From Bacillota bacterium (GTDB taxonomy: Bacteria > Bacillota > Clostridia > Oscillospirales > Acutalibacteraceae), in NCBI GenBank assembly GCA_023397245.1, contig JAEWUH010000167.1:1-18347 (forward strand): a stretch of DNA of 18,347 bases, in the 5' to 3' direction. Positions 13,327 to 18,347 of the stretch are shown here, piece after piece. The translations under genes were made by a program, and so were the position numbers. The stretch's first letter is position 1; every line of letters starts with the position of its first letter. The notes beneath the pieces are model-generated. The model was not told the DNA's origin. It made no database searches and saw only the letters and a list, made by a program, of their open reading frames with translations.

Positions 13327-13503
13327 TTATTTGCAGTCTGTGGGATTGTCCTTTGTGCCGGTACCTTTTACCTGAGTTGCGGGGTTGGAACCTGTTTTTG
13401 AAGTTCCGTAGGTTTTGGTATTGTCGCTCGGATTGTAGTTTGACTGTTGGCCTGTCTTTGAAGACGATTTATCTTTATCCGTAAAATCACCTCCTTTTAC
13501 CAT
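13327..13503 (-). CDS. Small hydrophilic protein of unknown function (58 residues)
   Basis: On the minus strand ATG 13503 opens a 58-codon frame ending TAA at 13327. The protein begins MVKGGDFTDKDKSSSKTG and is rich in Ser, Thr, Lys, Asn and Gly, with two SKTG units (about residues 15-18 and 35-38), no hydrophobic segment and one Cys near the C-terminus. I do not recognise it. Support comes from AGGGAT before the ATG, a TGG-extended TATATT -10 box (13531-13526), and a terminator just past the stop codon. A near-perfect Shine-Dalgarno site (AAGGAGGTGA, 13496-13487) lies inside the frame and faces an in-frame ACG at 13482, so translation may really begin there and give 51 residues. The low complexity and sporulation-rich host recall small spore proteins, but no known motif is present. 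The plus strand here holds only a meaningless ORF. Confidence 0.55.
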   Translation of the reverse strand: MVKGGDFTDKDKSSSKTGQQSNYNPSDNTKTYGTSKTGSNPATQVKGTGTKDNPTDCK

Positions 13504-13587
13504 TATTATCCCTGATTTGGTTAAAAATATACCATTAAATTTCCATCCCGCTTTGTGTTTATGATTTAAATCTTGGAGTTGATCAGT

Positions 13588-14931
13588 TTGAATCTACAGC
13601 GCGTTTCCTTGCCGCAAAAATTTACAGACAGAATGAAAGAAATGCTCGGCGGTGAATTTGAATCCTTTTTGGAGTGCTATGAAAAACCGTATTATCGCGG
13701 TATCCGGCTGAATACGTTGAAGTGCTCGGAGCAGTCCCTGAAGGAGGCTCTGCCGTTTCCGATTTTTCCCGCCCCTTTTTCACCGCTGTCCTATTACATT
13801 CCCGCGGACGCCGAAAAAATCGGCTCGCTTCCCCTGCATCATGCCGGCGCGTTTTATTCGCAGGAACCCTCGGCTGCTTCCGCGGTTACCGTTCTTGACC
13901 CCAGGCCGGGCGATATCGTTCTGGATTTATGTGCCGCGCCCGGCGGGAAATCCACGCAGATTGCTTCCCTCCTGTGCGGACAGGGCCTGCTGTGGTCCAA
14001 CGAAATTGTAAAGAACCGCGCAAGCGTCCTGCTTTCCAATCTGGAGCGCTGCGGCGTTCCCAATGCGGTGGTGTCCTGTTGTCATCCGGAACAATTATGC
14101 ACGGCGCTTGCCGGATATTTTGACAAGGTTTTGGTGGACGCACCCTGCTCCGGGGAAGGAATGTTCCGCCGTGACGAAAAGGCGGTAGAGGACTGGAGCC
14201 CGGAACACGCGCAGGCCTGCGCGGTACGCCAGCTTGCTATATTGGAGAGCGCGGCGAACGCGCTGAAGGAAAACGGAACGATGGTTTATTCCACCTGTAC
14301 GTTCTCCCCGGAAGAGAACGAAGGCGTAATAAAGTCCTTTTTAGAACGTCACAGTGATTTTGAGCTGGTTGACTGCCGGCAAAGCTTCGGCCGCCCCGCG
14401 GCGCTTGAAAAGGCCCGCCGCATTTATCCGATGGATGGCGGGGAAGGACATTTTGTCGCGCGGATGCGCAGGCTTTCGTCCAATGTTTGCCGTCCGCAGC
14501 CCTATTCGCCGAAAAAACAGTCCAAACCGGATTATGCGCAGGATCTGTACCGGCAGATTTTCAAATCCGGGCCAAAGCGCTATATTGAGCAGATCGGAAC
14601 GCATTTCCTTTTACTGCCGGAAATACTCCCGGAGCTCAGGAACCTCGGCGTGATCCGCGCGGGGGTACTGCTCGGAGAGGCCAAGACAAACCGGGCGGAA
14701 CCCGAACATGCGGCATTCATGGCGGCCAGACCGGAAGATCTGAATCTTACGGTAAACCTTGCTCATGATTCCGAGCAGATTGCGGCTTTTCTGCGCGGGG
14801 AAGAAATTGAGGCAGATCCCGGTTTAAAGGGCTACGCCGGTGTGGCGGTGGATGGGATTCTCACCGGATTCGGAAAATGCTCGAACGGACGTCTGAAAAA
14901 TCATTATCCCAAGGGATTAAGGAATAATTGA
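13588..14931 (+). CDS. RsmB/NOP family RNA cytosine-5 methyltransferase, RsmF-like
   Basis: The 447-residue enzyme has the SAM-binding motif I LDLCAAPGGKST (112-123), motif IV DAPCSGEG (184-191, with C187 needed for product release) and motif VI YSTCTFSPEENE with nucleophile C237. This two-cysteine arrangement marks RNA m5C methyltransferases. The C-terminal part (about 300-447, with KRYIEQIGTHFLLLP and a final GFGKCSNGRLKNHYPKGLR) is the PUA-like RNA-binding region of the RsmF/YebU group, so 16S rRNA is the probable substrate. I start at TTG 13588, which has GGAGTTGATC (one mismatch to the Shine-Dalgarno consensus) at 13575-13584; TTG 13573 would add five residues without a site. No clear promoter was found upstream. 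Confidence 0.92.
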   Translation: MNLQRVSLPQKFTDRMKEMLGGEFESFLECYEKPYYRGIRLNTLKCSEQSLKEALPFPIFPAPFSPLSYYIPADAEKIGSLPLHHAGAFYSQEPSAASAVTVLDPRPGDIVLDLCAAPGGKSTQIASLLCGQGLLWSNEIVKNRASVLLSNLERCGVPNAVVSCCHPEQLCTALAGYFDKVLVDAPCSGEGMFRRDEKAVEDWSPEHAQACAVRQLAILESAANALKENGTMVYSTCTFSPEENEGVIKSFLERHSDFELVDCRQSFGRPAALEKARRIYPMDGGEGHFVARMRRLSSNVCRPQPYSPKKQSKPDYAQDLYRQIFKSGPKRYIEQIGTHFLLLPEILPELRNLGVIRAGVLLGEAKTNRAEPEHAAFMAARPEDLNLTVNLAHDSEQIAAFLRGEEIEADPGLKGYAGVAVDGILTGFGKCSNGRLKNHYPKGLRNN

Positions 14932-14932
14932 G

Positions 14933-14949
14933 AAATATCGCTGATATTT
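14933..14949 (+). repeat. Small AT-rich inverted repeat after the methyltransferase gene
   Basis: AAATATC and GATATTT flank the triplet GCT directly after the stop codon, with one further T. It could be a weak terminator or a protein-binding palindrome just upstream of the ilvE promoter. The stem is short and AT-rich, so the evidence is slight. Confidence 0.3.
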
Positions 14950-14972
14950 TGTCACTTTAACTCGTTAAAATC

Positions 14973-15001
14973 TTGAAATGACTAAAAAATGATGCTATAA
15001 T
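14973..15001 (+). promoter_or_regulatory. Sigma-A promoter of ilvE
   Basis: TTGAAA (14973-14978), a 17-base spacer and TATAAT (14996-15001), preceded by TGC, form an extended promoter. The leader is only about 28 bases, leaving no room for a T-box or an attenuator before ilvE. Confidence 0.87.
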
Positions 15002-15034
15002 TAGCGGTAATTAATTTGAAAGAGGGCATATAAT

Positions 15035-16105
15035 ATGCAGGAAATCAGAGTGGAATTAACCGATCATCCGAAACAGAAGCCAACCGATTCAAGCAAGCTT
15101 GGTTTTGGTACAATTTTCACCGATCATATGTTTCTGATGAACTATGACGAGGGAGAGGGCTGGCATGACGCCAGAATTGTCCCGTTTGGACCAATCGAGC
15201 TTTCACCGGCTGCAATGTGCCTGCATTACGGACAATCTGTTTTTGAGGGTATGAAGGCTTACCGTGCTGTAGACGGAAGAATTTTGCTTTTCCGCCCGGA
15301 TAAAAACATGGCGCGCCTGAATTCCTCCAATGACCGTCTCTGCATTCCTCTTATTGACGAGGAATTTGCTGAGAAGGCGATTGAAAAGCTGGTTTCAATC
15401 GAGAAGGACTGGATTCCGTCCGCGGAAGGAACCTCCCTTTACATCCGTCCGTTCATTATCGGCGTGGATCCTCACATTGGCGTTCATCCCGCGCAGCATC
15501 TGCTGTTCATCGTTCTTTGCTCTCCGGTCGGCGCGTATTATCCGGAAGGGCTGAATCCGGTAAAGATTTATGTGGAAAAAAATTATGTCCGCGCGGTAAA
15601 GGGCGGCATGGGCTATACAAAAACGGCGGGCAATTACGCTGCGTCCCTCAAGGCGCAGGATGAAGCGGAAAAACAGAATTACACCCAGGTTCTGTGGCTT
15701 GACGGCGTAGAACGCAAATACATCGAAGAAGTCGGTACCATGAATGTCTTCTTTGTAATCGGCGACGAAATCGTGACTCCGGCCCTGCAGGGTTCCATTC
15801 TTCCCGGCATTACGCGTATGTCCTCCATTGAGCTGCTGAAATCGTGGGGCATGAACGTTGTAGAGCGCAGGCTTTCCATTGAAGAGCTTGCAGAAGCTTC
15901 CAAAAACGGAAAGCTGAAGGAAGCCTTCGGCACAGGTACCGCAGCGGTTATTTCTCCGATCGGCCATCTGAAGTGGGGCGACGATATCATGAATATCAAC
16001 AATGGGGAAATCGGGCCGATTTCTCAGCGCCTTTATGATACCATGACCGGAATTCAGTGGGGCAAGATCAAGGATACATTCGGCTGGACGGTTGAAGTTA
16101 AATAA
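15035..16105 (+). CDS. ilvE: Branched-chain amino acid aminotransferase
   Basis: The 356-residue enzyme is a fold-type IV PLP aminotransferase of the longer BCAT2-like group. It contains HYGQSVFEGMKAYR, the PLP lysine K196 within GYTKTAGNYAASL, EEVGTMNVFFV and the phosphate-binding GTGTAAVISPIG. It interconverts Leu, Ile and Val with their 2-oxo acids, using 2-oxoglutarate/glutamate. GAGGG lies 9 bases before ATG 15035. It has its own promoter and a strong terminator, so it appears monocistronic apart from read-through into the next gene. No other branched-chain biosynthesis genes are nearby. Confidence 0.96.
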   Translation: MQEIRVELTDHPKQKPTDSSKLGFGTIFTDHMFLMNYDEGEGWHDARIVPFGPIELSPAAMCLHYGQSVFEGMKAYRAVDGRILLFRPDKNMARLNSSNDRLCIPLIDEEFAEKAIEKLVSIEKDWIPSAEGTSLYIRPFIIGVDPHIGVHPAQHLLFIVLCSPVGAYYPEGLNPVKIYVEKNYVRAVKGGMGYTKTAGNYAASLKAQDEAEKQNYTQVLWLDGVERKYIEEVGTMNVFFVIGDEIVTPALQGSILPGITRMSSIELLKSWGMNVVERRLSIEELAEASKNGKLKEAFGTGTAAVISPIGHLKWGDDIMNINNGEIGPISQRLYDTMTGIQWGKIKDTFGWTVEVK

Positions 16106-16120
16106 CAAAAATCATAACGT

Positions 16121-16156
16121 CAAAGGCGGCGGCATTTTGTCGTCGCCTTTGTTTTT
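16121..16156 (+). terminator. Intrinsic terminator between ilvE and the RluA-family gene
   Basis: CAAAGGCGGCGGC (16121-16133) pairs with 16139-16151, including two G-T wobbles, around the loop ATTTT, followed by five T. The T-run ends two bases before the ribosome-binding site GGAGAGG of the next gene, so there is no room for a promoter between them. Confidence 0.9.
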
Positions 16157-16168
16157 CGGAGAGGTTTT

Positions 16169-17074
16169 ATGCGCGAGTTAGCGTTTCCCGTCCCACAGGA
16201 ATATGACGGAATCCGGATGAAGAATTTTCTCCGCGGATACTGCGGATTATCCGCCCGGCTTTTGGTTAAACTGAAACGACAGCCGATGGGGATTACAAAT
16301 AATGGGCTTCATGCCATCGCTACGGATATTCTGCAGGCGGGCGACACGGTACGTATCTTTATGCCGGATGATGAAAAGCAGCCGGAACCGGTAAGTCTGC
16401 CGTTGTCCGTCGTTTTTGAGGATCAGGACGTGCTTGTCGTAAATAAACCGGCGGATATGCCCATGTATCCCACGCCCGGCCATGACCGGGACAGTCTTGC
16501 CAATGCGGCGGCCGCCTATTACCTCGGCAGAGACCAGAAAATCGCGTTCCGTCCGGTCTATCGGCTGGATAAAGATACCTCCGGCTTGGTTTTGCTGGCG
16601 AAAAATCCGTTTGCCGCGGCCTGCCTTTCCGGTTCTGTCGGCAAAGAATACTTCGCGGTCTGCGAGGGGGAGCTTTGTGGCTGCGGGGAAATCGATAAAC
16701 CGATTGGCCTCAAAGAAGGCCACAGGATTCAGCGTGAAGTGAATCCCGGCGGGGAAAAGGCCCTTACAAAATGGAAATCGCTCTGCGTTTCCCGGAACCA
16801 CAGCTTTTTGGTACTTGAATTGGAGACCGGTCGAACCCACCAGATACGCGTCCATCTTTCCCACATCGGTCACCCGCTTGCCGGCGACGACATGTACGGC
16901 GGGAGTCTTGGCTATATCGCAAGACAGGCGCTGCATTGCGGCAAAATCCGCTTCCTTCATCCCGTTACAAAGCAGAATCTTGAGTTTGTCTGCCGTTTAC
17001 CGGAGGATATGGAAAAGCTTCTTGATGTCTGTCATATGGAAAGTGTACAAAATCATATCATTGAACCGGCATAG
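16169..17074 (+). CDS. RluA family RNA pseudouridine synthase
   Basis: The 301-residue enzyme has an S4-like N-terminal RNA-binding domain (about residues 1-70) and the RluA/RluD catalytic domain. That domain begins DQDVLVVNKPADMPMYP, has RPVYRLDKDTSGLVLLAKN with catalytic D134, and ends with LETGRTHQIRVHLSHIGHPLAGDDMYGG. It converts uridines in rRNA or tRNA to pseudouridine; the target cannot be read from sequence. The usual HRLD at the active site is YRLD here (Y131), a change tolerated in part of the family. GGAGAGG precedes ATG 16169. The gene must be transcribed through the ilvE terminator or from a promoter upstream of it. Confidence 0.94.
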   Translation: MRELAFPVPQEYDGIRMKNFLRGYCGLSARLLVKLKRQPMGITNNGLHAIATDILQAGDTVRIFMPDDEKQPEPVSLPLSVVFEDQDVLVVNKPADMPMYPTPGHDRDSLANAAAAYYLGRDQKIAFRPVYRLDKDTSGLVLLAKNPFAAACLSGSVGKEYFAVCEGELCGCGEIDKPIGLKEGHRIQREVNPGGEKALTKWKSLCVSRNHSFLVLELETGRTHQIRVHLSHIGHPLAGDDMYGGSLGYIARQALHCGKIRFLHPVTKQNLEFVCRLPEDMEKLLDVCHMESVQNHIIEPA

Positions 17075-17086
17075 AAGCATGCGATT

Positions 17087-17106
17087 GAATAAAAATGTAT
17101 TTTTAT
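17087..17106 (+). terminator. Weak AT-only hairpin after the RluA-family gene
   Basis: AATAAAAA and TTTTTATT surround the loop TGTA a short way past the stop codon, followed by further T and A. It may act as a weak terminator; lack of GC pairs makes this doubtful. Confidence 0.3.
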
Positions 17107-17118
17107 TTAAATAACCAC

Positions 17119-17147
17119 TTGATTAATGTATAATTATGCGCTATAAT
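17119..17147 (+). promoter_or_regulatory. Sigma-A promoter of the amino-acid ABC transporter operon
   Basis: TTGATT (17119-17124) and TATAAT (17142-17147) are 17 bases apart. A second TATAAT lies at 17129-17134. The leader of about 89 bases to the start codon holds only a possible CCGAA/TTCGG stem (17170-17192); I recognise no riboswitch. Confidence 0.75.
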
Positions 17148-17242
17148 ACAATCACACTAAAAAATAAATCCGAACCTTATTGCTTCATTCGGCAGGCTCT
17201 GAATATCAAACAGCAGTGGGTTCTAAACGGAGGGTAATTATT

Positions 17243-18118
17243 ATGAAAAAGCTTGCAAAGGTTTCTGCATTTCTTCTTGCAGCAGCAATGACCTTTTCTA
17301 TGACGGCATGTTCCGGCAGCAGTTCCGCTTCTTCCGCAGCGGCAAGCGCCGCAGCCAGTACGGCGGAAAGTCAGGCAGCCAGCGCGGCAGCGTCTGCGGC
17401 GGCTTCCACTTCAGTTGATAAGATTAAAACGGACGGCTTTGTAACATGGTCGACCAACGCGGAGTTTGAACCGTTCGAATATAAGGACGGCGAAAATGTA
17501 ATCGGTATCGATGCGGAGATTTCTCAGAAAATCGCAGATAAGCTTGGCGTAAAACTCAAGATCAACGATATTGCTTTTGATACGCTGATTACGGAACTGA
17601 ATACCGGAAAAACAAACTTTGTTGCAGCCGGTATGACGGTTACAGACGACCGGAAAAAGAACGTAGATTTTTCCGACACTTATTTTGACGCTTCACAGGC
17701 CATTCTGGTTCCAAAGGGCAGCGCTATAAAAGCCCGCGCAGACCTGAACGGCAAAAAAGTCGGCGTTCAGCAGGGTACAACCGGTGACTCCTTCTGCACA
17801 AACGAAGACGGAAAGAGCGATATCAAAGTCGGTTCCGTTGAGCGTTACAATAAAGCGGTTGACGCGGTAACCGATTTGGTAAACGGCAAAATTGACGCGG
17901 TGGTAATCGATGATTTCCCGGCAACAAAATTTTCAGAAAAGAATTCCGGTAAGATTGAAAAGCTCAGCGAGGCCTTAACGGTAGAAAAGTACGCAATCGC
18001 AGTGAAAAAGGGCGACGAGGCTATGCTGAAGGTTGTAAACGACGTACTTGCCGAGATGAAGTCCAGCGGCGAGCTCACAAAAGTTGTTGATAAATACAAG
18101 GCGGCTTTGGGCGGCTGA
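17243..18118 (+). CDS. Amino-acid ABC transporter substrate-binding lipoprotein (SBP family 3)
   Basis: The 291-residue protein has a lipoprotein signal peptide ending MTAC, with C23 as the lipidated residue. A Ser/Ala-rich low-complexity linker runs to about residue 57, and the solute-binding domain family 3 follows. That domain shows the typical FVTWSTNAEFEPFEYKDG, GIDAEISQKIADKLGVKL, LNTGKTNFVAAGMTVTDDRKKNVDFSDTY and GKKVGVQQGTTGD segments. It should capture a polar amino acid outside the membrane and deliver it to the permease encoded next; specificity cannot be told. GGAGGG precedes ATG 17243; a longer frame from 17180 lacks signal-peptide logic. A hairpin follows the gene, a common way to make more binding protein than permease. 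Confidence 0.94.
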   Translation: MKKLAKVSAFLLAAAMTFSMTACSGSSSASSAAASAAASTAESQAASAAASAAASTSVDKIKTDGFVTWSTNAEFEPFEYKDGENVIGIDAEISQKIADKLGVKLKINDIAFDTLITELNTGKTNFVAAGMTVTDDRKKNVDFSDTYFDASQAILVPKGSAIKARADLNGKKVGVQQGTTGDSFCTNEDGKSDIKVGSVERYNKAVDAVTDLVNGKIDAVVIDDFPATKFSEKNSGKIEKLSEALTVEKYAIAVKKGDEAMLKVVNDVLAEMKSSGELTKVVDKYKAALGG

Positions 18119-18143
18119 TTTATCTGTAATTCTTGACAGGAAC

Positions 18144-18178
18144 GCAGGGCCAGCGGAAATTTTCGCTGCCCTGCTTTT
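18144..18178 (+). terminator. Intercistronic hairpin/attenuator between binding protein and permease
   Basis: GCAGGGC (18144-18150) pairs with GCCCTGC (18168-18174) and AGCG (18152-18155) with CGCT (18164-18167), with one bulged C and an 8-base loop, followed by TTTT. It probably terminates part of the transcripts and stabilises the binding-protein mRNA, lowering permease expression. Confidence 0.8.
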
Positions 18179-18203
18179 CTTAGCTTAATATAGGAGGCTA
18201 TCT

Positions 18204-18347
18204 ATGAATACCCTTTTCGCATCCTTGCCGCTCTCATTTTACTTGTCATTCTCCGAGAAAATAAACGATGCGTTTATTGTAAAAAGCCGGTATAAATACA
18301 TAATTACCGGGCTTGAAAATACACTGCTTATAACTGCTTTTGCCGTC
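18204..18347 (+). CDS. Amino-acid ABC transporter permease, partial (N-terminus only)
   Basis: ATG 18204, with TAGGAGG upstream, opens a frame that stays open for 48 codons to the right edge. The segment YKYIITGLENTLLITAFAV is the typical start of HisM/GlnP-type permeases just before and into the first transmembrane helix. It follows the binding-protein gene, and a family 3 binding protein is normally paired with such a permease and an ATPase. The rest lies outside the window. Confidence 0.85.
   Translation, partial: MNTLFASLPLSFYLSFSEKINDAFIVKSRYKYIITGLENTLLITAFAV

Noticed and set aside
13272..13484. Plus-strand 70-codon ORF after the yitT-type gene
   Set aside because: It starts inside a terminator hairpin, has no ribosome-binding site, and is the complement of a better-supported minus-strand small gene.
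15002..15034. T-box or attenuator before ilvE
   Set aside because: The promoter lies only about 35 bases from the start codon, leaving no space for such a leader.
15395..16108. Minus-strand 237-codon ORF opposite ilvE
   Set aside because: It is a shadow of ilvE codon bias; the product has no recognisable domain and no ribosome-binding site.
16247..16960. Minus-strand 237-codon ORF opposite the RluA-family gene
   Set aside because: It is antisense to a clear enzyme gene and matches nothing recognisable.
17294..17416. Repetitive Ser/Ala codons in the binding protein, considered as a recombination or repeat element
   Set aside because: The stretch is the in-frame low-complexity linker between the lipidated cysteine and the binding domain, common in such lipoproteins.

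Overview
The window is a chromosomal stretch from a spore-forming, low-to-moderate GC Firmicute. It is most likely a member of the Clostridia in the Oscillospiraceae/Ruminococcaceae neighbourhood. The evidence is a complete spoIIIA operon, an L27 with a cleavable N-terminal extension next to its processing protease Prp, Mini-ribonuclease III, TGn-extended sigma-A promoters, and frequent strong Shine-Dalgarno sites with TTG or GTG starts. The family-level placement is inference from gene order and sequence style. Almost everything is chromosomal core; I see no insertion sequence, phage gene, CRISPR array, tRNA or rRNA.

Layout. (1) 1-507, minus strand: the N-terminal part of a YtaF-type sporulation membrane protein, running off the left edge, with a plausible sigma-E promoter. 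(2) 729-5630: spoIIIAA-AB-AC-AD-AE-AF-AG-AH, the mother-cell half of the SpoIIIA-SpoIIQ channel, tightly packed and partly overlapping. (3) 5679-9435: a vegetative promoter, a leader carrying an intrinsic terminator, then nusB, a TsaD/Kae1-like paralogue, xseA, xseB and ispA, coupled mostly by 8-nt stop/start overlaps. (4) 9455-10536: a strong promoter, a structured leader, rplU, prp, rpmA and a terminator. (5) 10535-13310: obgE, mrnC and a yitT-type membrane protein gene, ending at a hairpin shared with a convergent small gene. (6) 13327-13503, minus strand: a 58-residue hydrophilic protein of unknown function. (7) 13588-14931: an RsmF-like RNA cytosine-5 methyltransferase. (8) 14973-17074: ilvE with its own promoter and terminator, then an RluA-family pseudouridine synthase. 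(9) 17119-18347: a polar amino-acid ABC transporter, with a lipoprotein binding protein, an intercistronic hairpin, and the start of the permease, cut by the right edge.

Functionally, regions 1-2 serve sporulation. Regions 3-5 and 7-8 form a translation/RNA cluster: transcription antitermination, 50S proteins and their maturation, ribosome-assembly GTPase, 23S rRNA maturation, rRNA methylation and pseudouridylation. ExoVII and isoprenoid chain elongation sit in the order usual for Clostridia. There is no clear candidate for a wholly new system. The most distinctive items are the terminator inside the nusB leader, the divergent TsaD-like paralogue, the unrecognised small minus-strand gene with a perfect ribosome-binding site facing an ACG codon, and several terminator-in-leader arrangements. 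Several gene starts were moved from the longest possible ORF to the position supported by ribosome-binding sites and family length.
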